Origin: Hybos culiciformis
Lineage: Eukaryota; Arthropoda; Insecta; Diptera; Hybotidae
DNA length: 64,000 bases
Direction: 5' to 3'
Assembly (NCBI GenBank): GCA_964007475.1
Contig: OZ023274.1
Span: forward strand, 34,703,491-34,767,490
Shown here: piece after piece, positions 33,707-47,127 of the stretch
Layout: each line of letters opens with the position of its first letter
Numbering within the stretch: position 1 is the stretch's first letter
The notes under the pieces: generated by a model
The model's database searches: none
What the model was told of the DNA's origin: nothing
The model's input: only the letters and a program-made list of their open reading frames with translations
Made by a program: the position numbers and the translations under genes

Positions 33707-34916
33707 AAACAATATTTTAAACAATATTATTATAAGGATAATAATTTAAAGTTATCCATAACTCAAAATTCAGTCAAATAAAGGCGTAGTAAGACCTATT
33801 ATGGAAAACAATTATAAATGTTATATATAAATTATCATCAAAACTTCTCAAGTAACAAAATTAAAAATAAAAAAACAAAAGATTTTAATCTGAAAACGTC
33901 TCTGTCAATTATAATTCACTCAATTTTATGTCATGTAAGATTTTTTGCTTTTGTACTTTTTGTGTTTTTTTTTTTTTAGAATATTGCGATCCTATTCTTG
34001 AATGGGTTATTTTGACCAACAGAAGAAAAATATTGGTAGTAGTGTAGTTTTTGTTTTATTTTATTTTTGGAAAGGCCTTTTTTTAGTTTTTCCCTAAAGA
34101 TAATAATAAAAAATTTTCTTTTTACATCAATTTTTTAAGTGTGTAAAAAGCAATGGACCAACATAAGAGTTATTTTTTTTTTTATTATATTTTTATTTCA
34201 TCAGAACCTCTTTTTATTATGACAAAAAAAAAAAAAAAATAGAAAAAACTCTTACAACTTATAAGTACAATAGAAATTTTTCAGCCGATTTGACATATTT
34301 TTTTCCTAATTGAAAACAAAAAAAAAAAAAATGCATTTGTGCTGATTAACAGAAAAAAAAAGTTTCAATTGGACTCTATTGTTTCGAAGTTTTTCCCTAT
34401 ATATATATATATAATGATGTCGTATTTTCATGATAGTTTTGCTTTTAGTTCAAATTAAATTCATTTGACAGAGAAATGAGAAAATAAAAAATTAAAAAAA
34501 AAAAATAATAAAAACAAAAACCTTTAATTACAATTTTTTATTTTTTTTGCAATTGAATAGATTTACTTCCCATAAGCATTTAATAGTTAGTAGTACTAGT
34601 TTTAACATTAATTGTCCATTCACTAATATACGACGTACCACCACCATATAGAATTTTAATGGCAATTAAACCGTCAGCTAAATCTATTTTTTTATTTTTG
34701 TACTTTATTATACACGCAAATTAACTCTTTAAAGTTTGCAAGTAATAAATTTTAAAATTTAAAGTGTGTCTGTCACAAATCGCAATAATAGCACATTTCG
34801 CAATATTTTATGTATCATAAAAAAAAATAATTCTGTAACCTTAGTTAACAGAAATATAATTGTTTTATGACTTTTTATGACTTTTTTTTGTTTACGGAAC
34901 TACGAAATAATTATTC
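33707..34916. other. Plain AT-rich intronic sequence
   Basis: Poly-A/T runs, a short AT tract near 34399-34415 and no recognised gene or element. Confidence 0.5.
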
Positions 34917-35400
34917 TTCAGCCGGACAATTCTTGGTATTGATGTCACAATTATTGAGCATTTAGTGCTTAATTTGTGACTATTAGTGCCACAAAAACTA
35001 GAATTTGTGCTCCGTTGGAATTTCGAAAAATAATGATGCACAAATCAAGCACTAAATGGTTGAATTTCCCTTTTCCAAAATTGGACGAAAAAAAATTCGG
35101 TTGAAATTTTGGAATTTTGGCCTAATCTAAAAAAATTGTATTTACATAATTTTGAAGAGCACAAATTCAAGTTTTTGTAGCACAAATAGGCACAAATTAA
35201 GCACTAAATGAGCATCATTATTTTTTCGAAATTCGAATCCGGCCAGAGACACCCCTTGACCCATGTTCGAAATTCGAAAATCAAAATTTCTCAAAAACCA
35301 AGGGAGCACAAATTCTAGTTTTTGTCGCACTAATAGTCACAAATTAAGCACTAAATGCTCAATAATTGTGACATCAATTACCAAGAATTGTCCGACTGAA
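34917..35400. mobile_element. Palindromic MITE, arms about 95 bp
   Basis: The left arm starts TTCAGCCGGACAATTCTTGG and the right arm, reverse-complemented, TTCAGTCGGACAATTCTTGG. They match through TGATGTCACAATTATTGAGC, ATTTAGTGCTTAATTTGTGA and the CTAGAATTTGTGCTCC inner end. The word AAGCACTAAATG or its complement appears four times. The spacer holds CGAAATTCGAA-type short palindromes. No target duplication is evident, so the superfamily is undecided. Confidence 0.8.
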
Positions 35401-36796
35401 GAGCCTCCACCGGGAAAATTCAGACCACTGACAAATCCGTCAGTGATGTAATATAGTATATTCTAAGATCAAAGTAAAGATTCTACGGTTTTTTGATAAT
35501 TTTAATAACTTTTTATATAACTTTTTCCTATGCACATAATTTAATTCTTATCTTCGACATTTTGATTTTGTGCCTTAAAGACAGCTGTTAATTTTTTTTT
35601 TTGAACAATTATGCTTTCATAATATTGAATAATAATTCGAAAAATTATGAGTAATTTATTAAAAGTAAATTTTATATGTTTTCATAAGGATTTTCCTTAC
35701 CAAAAAATTATTGTATAGGCACCTATAGTCTTTTTAACATCAATATTAATTTATTTTTCATCTTTATGAGATTTTTCTTATGTAAATAGTTAGCAGTAGT
35801 AACAAATTTTCCATCTCATAAAAGAAAATAGTTTTCTAGCCATAATTTAAAAAAAAAATAAAAATCAATATATATTTTATGACTTCCTTTCTTTAATGTT
35901 AAAAAGAATTTATTTCAATCTTAATCCTAAAAAGAAATAAACTGTTTTCAATTAGAATTTTAGTTTCAAAAGCCAAAACGATTTTCACAAATTTGTATAA
36001 TATTTATTTAAATTGAATAAAAGAATTTCAAATAGAATAGTAGAAGTTTATTCGCAAACATTAAAGGTGGCAAGAATAGAATTTGTGAAATATATGTATT
36101 TTTTATATGCATGCGACTCACATATCCCGATATAATTGTTAGATTAATACAATTTCCTATACTAGTCGAAATTTAAAGAAACAAAAATACCAATACACCA
36201 TGAAGGCTGATTAGTAAATTTCATCATCAAACTAGCATAAAATGAACTTGGTTTTCTATTCTGTATTAAAAAATTAATTTTCCAATTTTTTTTTCGGTGT
36301 GCTATTAATTTAATTTCAATATTTAGGTCTATTTCGATAGTTCAATTACATTACATTCTTCCGAAATTATAACGTACAACAAAGGAATTACCTAATTTCT
36401 ACATTATGGCTTTTATAATAAAAGAAAATTCAAAAAAAGTCTTCCCAAAAGCAAAATAAGAAATTTAAAAAAATATAATTTAAATAAATGAAAAAAAAAA
36501 AAAATAAAAAAAAATTATTGAACTACATTATTTTGATTCATGACAAAATTGTATAGAAGATAAAAAAGGTTTTTAATACGAAATCATAACTTAAAATATA
36601 TATAGAAAAAATATTTTATTGAAGTAAAAACCTTATCAACCTTATATTTCAAAAAAAAAATATTCTTGAATATTGGAAAAATATTAAATGATTAAATTTT
36701 GCTCTGGAGAATGGTTATAAAAATTTGAAATTAATTTGCAAACTAGTTTAGTTTAACTCACATTTCTAAACCATTATTATTCTGATAAGGTTTATT
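35401..36796. other. Plain AT-rich intronic sequence
   Basis: A small hairpin CACTGAC-AAATCC-GTCAGTG lies just after the palindromic element (about 35427-35446). Otherwise nothing was recognised. Confidence 0.5.
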
Positions 36797-37225
36797 ATAG
36801 TAGATTACAAGACATGTTAAGAAAATTTGTTATTACAACGAGTTGTGTATACAGAAAAACACATAGACACGAGTCAATACTTGTATCACGAGACCATTAG
36901 GTCGAGTGATAACATATTGACAAGTGTCCATGTGTTTTTGTGTATATACACAACGAGCTGTATTACAAATTTTATTAACATGTTTTGTATACTGTTTTAA
37001 TGTGCATGTGAGAGTTGTTGCAATCAATACATTTGCAATGGAAAAAATAAACAAAAGTTCAAAATGAAGGAAGTAAATACAATTTACTTAATACGGAGAA
37101 TGTAAATAAAATTTACTTAATTAAATAATTACATGTGATTATTGACGCATGTAATATACTATTTACCGAGCTAAATTTACGATTGTAAATACAACTTACC
37201 GATCACATGCACATTAAACATTTTT
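36797..37225 (+). repeat. Stem-loop repeat family, copy 2 of 4
   Basis: Starts ATAGTAGATTA, then a long imperfect hairpin (about 36846-36946) with TTGACAAGTGTCC and GACACGAGTCAATAC arms. A TACTGTTTTAATG block follows, then the 3' half shared with 8034-8237, ending CGATCACATGCACATTAAA. It is more diverged from the 42 and 59 kb copies than those are from each other. A 73-codon minus-strand frame in it is a shadow. Confidence 0.85.
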
Positions 37226-40200
37226 ACAATCACTTAATAATTTTCTTCATTATTTGTATGCAATATTTGATATTTTCGTATCGACGTACTAGTAATATTA
37301 TCAAAGTGAGAAATTTCCCAAATTTTATCGGTTAAATTTAAAATATTATTAATATTATCTACGTTAAAACTAACTAAGCAATATATTAAAATTTGTTGGT
37401 AGCTTTCTCTTCCACAATGATTTTAATAAATCCAATTCCACTTAAGAACTAGTTCCAGCTAATAACTCCATAGAGTGAAACCATAATTCCGATGGTTTAC
37501 GATCACCCATCTCTGATGATGAAATAAATTCTTCTATAAACGCAATCTTTCAGACCATTATATTAATTCTTCGAACAAAAGTTATAAATGTTTGTAGTAC
37601 TTCTTGGGCTGTATTTAATAATTTTAATTCAATCTTATAAAAGTTTAGTTTTATCTTGACTCAACAAATGAAATTTAAAATTATTATCAAAAATTAAAAC
37701 TATTTCGTTCTAGTTCTATATCTCCGACCTCCAGAAATAAAACCCAATGCATGCCTCTTTTGAAAATTTATCATAAAGCATATTGCTTGTAAATAATCTT
37801 AATTTTATTATCCTACCAAGAAAAAAAAAAAATGTTTTGCATAAAAAAATATCTCATTTATTGAGTATTGCACAAATAACCGAAGGATTACCGATAAATC
37901 TTTTCATGTTTTTTTTTTTTTATCGAAAATTTTCTTTATTTTCTTATTTTTTTTTATTTTTATTTTTTTTTTGAATATGCGACAAACAAAATATTAAAAT
38001 CAATTTTCTTTTTCGTTTTTTTTTTCCTCTTCATCTTCATCTCGAATATCTTAGAGACCAAAACGAAAAAAAAAATTTTTTTGGAAAAATATTAGACTCA
38101 TTCTAGAATGCATTATTTATATGCATCGAGTAAAATATTATTTTTTTTTTTTCTTTATTAATTCTGGGAAAATTATAATCGGAAATATTATTATGATTAT
38201 TATTATTATTATTATTGAGATGTTTTCAGTTTTCGTCTAAAAAAAAAAAATATATTTATATAAATTTGTATGTAAAAAAAAAATTGTTTTTTTATTTTTT
38301 GAAGAAAATTATTTATGCTAAGTCAAATGAATAAATTAGGAAAAATTCTCATAAATTTAATTTTTTTTTGTTCATTTGTTATTATTTTAAAACTGAAAAA
38401 AAAAAAAAAATAAAAATTGAATTATGAAATTATGATGAATTTTTAAGACTTTGATAAATCAACCAACATTTTTCATCAAAAAATATATAATTATAGGAGT
38501 ATAATAATTCATGAACTTAAAGAAAATTTGACAAAGGATTATTGGTTTTTTTCTGTTCTCAGTTTTTGGAAATTAAAAAAAATTCGATGATGGCTGTTTG
38601 AAAATCCCGCCTTTATGGTTCCGCTTAAATATACTAAAAATTATAAAAAAAAATGTTTATGAGGAAAATTATGTTTCTTTTTTGTCCTCTCGAGTTAATG
38701 GATTTTTCAGATTTTTTGAAATTTTCCAAAATAGATTATTTATTTCTGCAAGATTAGAACTTCGAAATTGCAACTATATAAGAATATTTTGTGAATATAA
38801 TTCTTTTCCTTAATCATATGTAATAGGAGTAATAATTGTAGAAGCAAGTGTAAATGTTTCTATCCCTTTATCCGAAAAATTACCATAACAATTAAATTAA
38901 TTTTGAATAACATAAAATAGGGTAGATGTAAACAAATAAAGTTTAAAATAAAATTAATGAATAAATCTCGATTTCAATCAAATTGAACTAAAATATAACC
39001 AAAGCGTTATTAAAAAAAAATACTACAAAGACTAAAAGAGGCCGCAACCTTTTATTTCGCTTTATTGATTTGACCCAAAGAAAAATGTTTTGAAAAATTT
39101 TTGATAAGTGCTAAAAATTTAGTTCAAAAACAAAAATTAATATCCTATGGTTATTGCATGTCATGGTTAAACCAAAAAATGTTTTCATAAGTAAGTATGA
39201 ATGTTCCAATGTTATATATAAGTTATAACAACTATTCACAACATCAATTTTTGATTTACGAACATACACATAATGATGATAATGTAATTTAATTATTAGT
39301 TTCACATTAAATATAAAAAATAAAAAATTTTTCATTACCTTATAGGTTCAAATATCAGTGAAGTGTAAAATAATCTGAAACAAAATTTCTAATATAATGG
39401 TACACAAATTTCATACTTCACATCTTACTGTATAGGTACAAATTTAAAATTTATTGCGTGCAATTTAACGCAATGATATTATATAAAAAATTGCACTAAA
39501 CTGAATTTTTGTTTCATAGAACATAAATCATTATTTATGTTTTATTCATTTAACTATAGTTCAGCGTAAATAATAAACCTTACTATGTATATAACATAAA
39601 ATTATGAATGCGATTGTTGAATCACATTCACGGATTAGAAGCGCAAATAATTTAAAAATGACAATAACTTGATTTTTTATTGCTAAAAATTCTTAAATCC
39701 TCTGATTTAACTACATCTTTTACAATTTAACAGTTTTAGCTCAAACGTTATTGACTTAGAATTGTTAAATTTTTACAACCGACAGCTCGTTATGTGTTTA
39801 AACTATATAGAAAATATTATTTAAAAACATGTCGCATTTCCACAAGCTAACGTGATACATTAATCATCAGACTTTTTTAATTAATACATATTAGTAATTT
39901 TAAAAATTTGATGTTATAACATTTTCCTACCAAAAATATAGAAATAAAAAAGTTTATATAAATATATGTATCATCTCTCGGTAGACTTTTTTGAACATAT
40001 AAGGACGTACATTTCTCATAAATTTTAAATAACAGCACTGTTTCACCTTTATGTCATGAAATTTATAACGTTAAAATTTCGCTGACTTGAAAATAAAACA
40101 AAAAAAACTTATTTAAATTATAAGGCATTCAAAATGTATTTAAAATTCTCCATTAAGTTTAAAAAAAAAGAGGATATTTAAATTGTTCATTGGTATTTCA

Positions 40201-41198
40201 TAAAACTGAAATTAATATGAAAAATTTTGGTAAACTGAAAACTTTATGGTAACTTTTTAAAATAAAATATTTTTGTCAACGAACATTATTATAATATTAA
40301 AAAGAACTTGAAGCAAATAAAAACAGTTTATGAAAAACTAGGTATAACTATAATATACATACACTTAAACTGAAAATAAATAAATTTGTTGAGGTTTTGA
40401 GAAACATGAATAAGCATTAATCCCAATCTGTCAAAGTCTCTATTTTTTGGTTTTTAGCATTCCTCAAAAGCTCTATATAATATGGTCGGGTTTGAATGAA
40501 AAAATGTTCACACATTTTCCTAGAATTCCTACCCTCTTATTTTCATGTTTTTCTCAGGACTATATACTTTTAATGTCATAGTTTTCTTGGAATCAAAATT
40601 AAATTGATTACTTCATTATTATTATAGAAGAATAAGAAATACATACACAAAATTTTTGTCACAAATTAAGAACATAAGTTAAATTCTTTTTTTCAAATTA
40701 CATACATTCATTACGTGCATAATATGAAAGTTCTCTATTAATTTATTTTTAACTTATTAAGAAAAAAAAATAAAAATAATTTCTAAAAATTCATTTTACT
40801 CTCAAGTGAGTTTAAGTGTACATTTGTTATACAAAAGAAAACAGCGCATCAACCACACTAGTGTCATTTATAATAAAAAAAAAAAAAAAATTTCATCAAA
40901 ACTTGACTTTTTATTTTTTTATTATTAATATTATTTTTTGCAATGCAAAGTATTTATCAGATTTTGTGCCATATACCCACTTACCTCTTCTGGTATAAGA
41001 AAAACTTGAGTCTATAATATTATATATAATATTATACACAGTTGAGAGATATTATAAAGCGTGGTTAGAAGATTCATAGAATTCTAACTAAAATTAAATT
41101 ATCTTTAGGTTTTGTGTTTATGTTGGAGCTGTGATAAGTGATAAGAGCGTTGTACAGAAAATTTATATATATTTTCTGACAACTATTTATATTACAAC
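37226..41198. other. Plain AT-rich intronic sequence
   Basis: No conserved frame. Simple sequence includes an ATT microsatellite at about 38194-38217. TAGGGTAGATGTAAAC at 38927-38942 recalls the GGGTAGATGCACC terminus of the element at 12518-14018 but has no partner. Small open frames (37783, 38598, 39111, 40816) carry no motif. Confidence 0.5.
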
Positions 41199-41681
41199 CA
41201 GGGTTTCGAACCCCGAAAATTATTGGTACGGGTACAGGTTCGGGTTCGATGCCTTAAAATTTAGTGGGTTCGGTTCAGGTTCGGGTTCGGGTTCGGGTTC
41301 AACTTTTTTAAGAAAAAAAATTCTATGTAGTGTTTAGTTTAAAATGTAATTTTTATTTTATTTTAATTATTTTATTTAATTCAAAAAAAACTTATAAATT
41401 CTTTTCATTCACTTTTTTCACTACGTATGAAAACTTCTAGACTAATGAAAATAACCAAAGAAATACAATTAAAAAAATTCAAAAAAAATTCTGCGAAATA
41501 TGAAATTTGAATTTCTACGCGCCGCATACTTAGGTAATAATTGCAATTAAAAATTGAACCCGAACCAATTTTTTTAGTGGGTTCGGGTTCGGGTTCAGGT
41601 TCACATAATTTAAAAAAAAACATTGAACCGGAGCGGGTTCAGGGTTCGGGTTCGGTTCGGGTTCGAAACCCTGATTACAAC
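41191..41681. mobile_element. hAT-type MITE with GGGTTC hexamer arrays, duplication ATTACAAC
   Basis: ATTACAAC flanks both sides (41191-41198 and 41674-41681). The element (41199-41673, 475 bp) has ends CAGGGTTTCGAACC and its exact complement. Just inside each end lie arrays of GGGTTC/GGTTCG hexamers on the same strand at both ends (about 41241-41302 and 41577-41664), so the arrays are direct although the 14-base termini are inverted. The glycine-serine and proline-glutamate frames read here are translations of the hexamer. Confidence 0.9.
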
Positions 41682-42220
41682 TGCTATAAAAACGATAAAC
41701 GATAAAAGCTTTTGCTGGTATCGTTGATAAATAATTGATTATTTTTTTCATTTATAAATCAGTGTATCCACTTTAACAACTAAATATGAAAATATAATAT
41801 AAAATAAAACATATTGGTTTTTTATTATGAAAGACATTTTGTATACCTTTATTTTTGGAAATTTTTTAAGCTTTTGTTTTTTTTAAAAAATAATTTCCAA
41901 TTATGCTTTCAAAAAAATGTAAAAGGACTTGATTCACACTTCAGCTCTTGGGTTCTTGTCATTGCGGTGATCTTGTACACAATTTAATTTGACATTTAAG
42001 GAGTATTAATTTTATAAAATTTCACGGCTTTTTTTCATTGATCACTTTGGTTTGAATGTTTTCCTTATTTCTTACCATTTAATTATATTTTTTTTATTCA
42101 TTAATTAATTATTCCGTGTAGATGAGAATGAACTAATGGATTGAAATGTTAATAAATTATAATTGTATTGACTGAATACATTTTACACTGAATATGTGTG
42201 TTTATGCTTAACGCGAATAA
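41682..42220. other. Plain AT-rich intronic sequence
   Basis: No gene or element was recognised. Confidence 0.5.
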
Positions 42221-42767
42221 AAATATTTTTTAATGCGTTGGGGATCGTTATGTTGTATTTAGTGCTATAGAATTTAGATCACTAAATGGAGTATTATATG
42301 CGTCAATACACATGCAATCATTTAGACGCATCTGCGTAAATAATGAAAAAATTTAGATGCATCAGCGTATATAATGAAAAAATTTAGATGCATCAGCGTA
42401 AATAATGAAATCATTTAGATATTTCGTTTTGAATATTACGTAATACCTAAACAAACATAATATCTCTCACAATATTTCAATACAGCCAAATACAAAAAAA
42501 AAAAAAATGAGAAAAAATTAGAAGAAAAAATATTCTCTCTTTGCAACTACCTCGCCCCTACGCATTAAAACAGTATATTGGATATGTAAACAAAATTTGT
42601 TATAGAACTCGTTCTGTATTTACACAAAAATACATTGACACTTGTCAATTTATATCACTCGACCTGCGGTCTCGTGATATAAGTATTGACTCGTGTCAAT
42701 GTATTTTTGTGTATACAAAACTCTTAATTAATAACAAATTTAGTTTACATATACAATAATCTACTAT
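42221..42767 (-). repeat. Stem-loop repeat family, copy 3 of 4, complete
   Basis: Nearly identical to the 59-60 kb copy in opposite orientation. On the minus strand it starts ATAGTAGATTATTG, then the hairpin (42621-42713) with arms TACACAAAAATACATTGACA and its complement around a TCGACCTGCGGTCTCG loop. Next come GTAGGGGCGAGGTAGTTGC and three 32-33 base units of TTTACGC(T/A)GATGCATCTAAA. It ends CGATCCCCAACGCATTAAAA. It has no terminal inverted repeats. It may be an element mobilised by partners in trans, but the class is unclear; a Helitron-like origin is possible but its end motifs were not confirmed. Confidence 0.85.
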
Positions 42768-45239
42768 TATATACTAAAGATATTATCATTTTCAATCCAT
42801 AATGATGACGTTTATAAGATATTTATTGCTGAATATTATGGAAGAAGAATTTGAAGATGAAAAAAAAAAAAAACGCTGACTCCCGACAAAAAATATTCCT
42901 ATAAATATATATAGAGGTACATACACCATAACATTTTTTTTTTTTTTAAATTTCATCAACCCTTTCTAATTTATTTTTATATAAGTAATAAAAAAAAATT
43001 ATACGGTATATACTATGTGTGAGATTTTCTATGTTTTTTATAATTTAATATAATATAATAATAAGAAGGATAACCACACTAACCTTAACAAAAAAGGGTT
43101 ATTAAATTATCTAGCAATGTGCTTATAAAATGATTTTTGATATAGTTTTCATAATAATTAATAAGGGTAAAAGTTTTTTAATAAGCATTTTCTAAATTTC
43201 CATTTTTTTTTTTCAAATTCGCAAAAAGGGTTTCATTATACATAAACTTTTTTTTTTTATTCTGAAAGGAAACAATTTAATATAGTTACATTAGATATAG
43301 ATAGACTATATATATAATACTTTAATTTTGTTTTTTAACAATAATGATTTGAAAGATAAAAATTTCATTTATCGATAGTCAAAATAGAAACTGTTTTATT
43401 ATAGAGACATTATCGATTCAAAGATTAAATTGTTACACTTAAAAAAAAAACAAAAATATTTTTGGGTTAAAATTTAGAATTATATTTAGAAGAATTCCTA
43501 AAGAATATTTTCTGATAAACATATTCTAAACATCTTTTACGATCGTTTTGAATGACATTTTAAGATTTTATCAAAAAACTTGGTCGATAAAATTTAAGGT
43601 TCGCACTTAATTTTTAAGTCGCACCAATAAAATTGTTTAATTAAATAAAACAATTCACCCATTATCATAATCTATCAATATCAACAAGAAGCATAATTAT
43701 ATCTATATATATTCAATATATATCTCTTTAAAGAAATATAATCGCATTTACATAAATTTTATTTAAAAAAAAAAAATAAATAAATAAAAATAAATAAAAT
43801 GTTTTATATTCATTTTTAAAATTTAATGGACTAAAAAACTATCTAAATGAGATGTATGTACTTGCACATATAATTCTAAATTTATGAAATTTTTATAATC
43901 AATTTGCATGACAGTTTCCACTGTACAGCTCTCTCTATATTTAGTTACTTTACGAAGTTGGCAAAGAAAAAACACAACAAACACTGTGATTTATTTTAGA
44001 ATAAGCAATGCTCGAAGAAATAAAAGATTTTTTTCTATATATATATATTTTAAATATAATATTGTTGCATAAAAACTCTAAGAAGTTCAAAGAAATTTTA
44101 GAAGAAGAATAAAGAAAAAAAAAAATAAATAAATATGTAGAAAAAATTCTGATGGTATATTCTTTTTCAGTTTCCGACTTTATAAAGTATAAGAAAACAG
44201 GTGTAACAAATCACATGAAAAACGAATGAAAATTGCAACTTTTTTATATTGTAAATAAAAAAGTTTTTTTTTTTCTTTTATTTTATCATTGCGATGAAAT
44301 TTAAAAAATAAAATAAAATAACTTAAGTTCTTAAACTGATAACAAAATAACAACTTAAGTCTTGATCTTTTAAAGTCAGAGTTCAATTTGTGTATTATTC
44401 AAATTTCATATAAATGAATATATTTTGATGTTTGCGAATGATATTGAGCTAACAAGTATTTTAGAGTGTTTTAATATTAAGATGTAATTTAATTTTCTGT
44501 CAGGTGAGGATGCCCCCAATAAGAGAATTCTCGGTGTTCGAAATTATGATCATGAAATTGTTATAAAATTCAAAATTAAAAGTATATCTTGTTAGAAGTT
44601 TAACTCCAACTTTTAGTTTGTTTTCTTAAGAACTGTTTTTGAGAAACAATTTCAAACTATAGTGATTAATATTTAGCACAACATTTCACACGCAGAGTTC
44701 TCTATTCTGTAATTAGAGAATCTAAACACAATGTTGGGAAAACAATATTTTTTTTTTAATGCAGAAAACTTAATTTTTTAACAAAACAAAAATTTCTTTT
44801 TAATAAAAAAAAAAAAACAATTTACAAGATTGCAGTATTTTTTATTTGAATATGCAATTTATCTTTAAAATTTTGTAAATATTATACTTAGTACTAAGAT
44901 TTTCTTAAATTATTTTAATGTAGTTAGAGAAACATGCAAAAAAAAAAAACAAACCAAATTTATTTTTAGTATCATTAAGAAAACTCAGTTTATGAAATAT
45001 TATTGAAATTTATCATTTTGTCTTCAAGATTATAATACTACTTAATTAAATATTTTAAATAAAAATTTCTTTGCGGTCGTGGGATGAATTAATAGTTTAT
45101 TGAAACTGTATATGTTTTATAAAGTAAATTCTATGAATATATTAAGTAAGCTTCTTCTAGGTTACTTAAATTGACCCTTACAGGTTTTTGGAGAAGCAAA
45201 AATTAGTTTCTTGTTGATATCTCTATCGGATAAATATAT
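42768..45239. other. Plain AT-rich intronic sequence
   Basis: Nothing beyond simple sequence. TGTCAG|GTGAGG at 44502|44503 is another acceptor-donor junction but has a weak pyrimidine tract. Confidence 0.5.
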
Positions 45240-45330
45240 AGAACTAGTAATAGATCACATCACTAGCTCAATTCGATAAAAGATCCAGTTGAGAATCGAA
45301 ACCTTGAATGTTACAGAAAAAAGAGCTCAC
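45240..45330 (-). repeat. Weak tRNA-like remnant
   Basis: On the minus strand AAGGTTTCGATTCTCAAC resembles the B-box region of the remnant at 9.2 kb (GGTATCGATTCTCAC), with TGTGAGCTC about 30 bases upstream in the place of an A box. No cloverleaf can be drawn with confidence. Confidence 0.25.
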
Positions 45331-45911
45331 AATTTTTTAATTTATTTACAAATTAAAGCAATGTATACTAAAATCTACACCTACAAAATGCAAAATAATA
45401 ATAACCGTGTTGAAAATATGTCAGTTTGAATTATTTTTAATTTTTAATATTACTTAGAATCAGAATTTTAAATCAAAATGTATTATTAAAATTTATAAAT
45501 TTTTCTTATGCAAAAGTATTCCCAGTTTTTTCAAAAACTCGCTATATTTTGGCAAAATATTTGGAAAAAATATTTAGAAAATATAGGGGGAATCTCTGAC
45601 CAATTTTTTTTTTTTTCCTACAGCCGTCGAAATAATTTTGTTTCTTTCACAATTTGTACAATAAAAAAAGAAACTTAGGCGAAAAATTATTCAGCTTTAC
45701 CAACTCTTGTAAATTGTTAGAAAAAGGAATTATTTTGAAATTAACAACATAAAAATTCTTTAATTCATCATTTAAATTGTAAAAAAGAATATTTAAAATT
45801 TTTATTAATTCAGTTCTGGATTTGTTTTGATATTATTTCCTTGTTTTGTTATTTTTTAAAGACAATTCAATTAAAAAGTAAATTTTCAAAATAATTTATT
45901 TCGAACTGTAT
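45331..45911. other. AT-rich spacer
   Basis: Nothing was recognised. Confidence 0.45.
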
Positions 45912-46619
45912 ACTGTATATAAGGGTGCCACTTATTTTTGAAAATTAATTTTTTTGGCTGTGCCGGGCGGAATTTTGTTCTATTATATCTAAAAACAATC
46001 CCCACAAAAATTTACCTCAATTGGATACCATTAAAACTTGGCGCTTGGCGGTTAGGTTTTCATATATTTTACTAGAATTCTACATGGTTTTTTCATTCAT
46101 TTGAGCGTTACACAGTGTCATAAAATTAATTTAAGTTTTTGAGTATAATATCAAATAAGATTTTCAAATTATTACAATACTATATTTGTAAGTACAAAGT
46201 CCTAAAATTGATTATTTTTTAAACTTTAAATTTCCGGGCTGAAACGTTGCTGGTTGACAGATATTTCTTCTTGTTATACGAGTATGATGTGTGGATTGTT
46301 CTACTAGAAATATTTCTTTACGAATTATAAAAATAATTTAAGAAATCGAAAAATCATTAGTCTGGACTCTCTAAACTTCATAAATTATTTGTTTTCTGTT
46401 CGAAAAATTTCCTATTAGCAGAACCTACGACATTTTTTCGAAATTTCAGGTGCAAAAATCAATGATGCAACACTATACAAAAGCATGTTAAGCGGGACGG
46501 GTTAACAATGTTAGATTGAGCTAATATTTGGTAGGGACCATTGGAACAAAATTTCGCACGGCGCTCATCAAAATATAATTTTTTTTTTTGTAAATAAATA
46601 AGTGGCACCCTACTGTATA
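45912..46619. mobile_element. hAT-type element with AGGGTGCCACTTATT ends
   Basis: ACTGTATA flanks both sides (45912-45919 and 46612-46619). The element at 45920-46611 (692 bp) has inverted ends AGGGTGCCACTTATTT. Pairing resumes further in with GCGGAATTTTGTTC against GCGAAATTTTGTTC on the other strand. One or two bases at the very left end (TA) lack a partner, so the exact boundary is uncertain. No transposase frame is present. Confidence 0.75.
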
Positions 46620-47096
46620 TTTTGTATCACGAGCTATTTGACATTTGAAAATTTTTATAATCAGATCTGACATAACGTACGTAGTAGAGTTTTTATTTAA
46701 TTTTCTAAATCTACATTACTTCCACATAATGTTTTTGCACAGAAGTGGAGAGAAATGAAATAACAATAACAAAAAAATATTTGAAAACAACATTCATGAA
46801 GAAGTTTTTTTTTTTTTATATATATATAATTGTTCAACTAGACAGAAAAAACCTTGACAAATGAGGTTGTCCCCTAAGGAGTTCGGAGGCTTTTTCTTCA
46901 AAATAATTTTTTTTGTTTTTATTTTACGTTTCTTTTGTTTTTTTTTTTTAATATTTTTATTTTTATACATTTTTTTTTATATATATTTTCGCAATGTTTT
47001 TCTTCATTTTTTTTTTTTTTTAAATATATATAGGTTGAAGAGTATCACAGATCTTTTAATCCAAAAGGAAAATGAACTCCATGCGGACAACATGAA

Positions 47097-47127
<31 letters not shown>

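Noticed and set aside
41131..41751. GSGSGS and PEPEP open frames on both strands
   Set aside because: Direct translation of the GGGTTC hexamer arrays of a MITE.
42541..42759. Open frame beginning MQLPRPYALKQ, repeated on the other strand at 59593-59775
   Set aside because: It is conserved only because the two DNA copies are almost identical. It runs through a non-coding hairpin and has no homology I recognise.
42221..42767. Stem-loop family as a Helitron/Helentron
   Set aside because: It has a hairpin and no terminal inverted repeats, but I could not confirm TC...CTRR ends or an A|T or T|T insertion site, and the hairpin is at the wrong end for a classical Helitron.
44490..44510. CTGTCAG|GTGAGG junction as a third ratchet point
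   Set aside because: The upstream tract is interrupted by purines and the acceptor looks weak.
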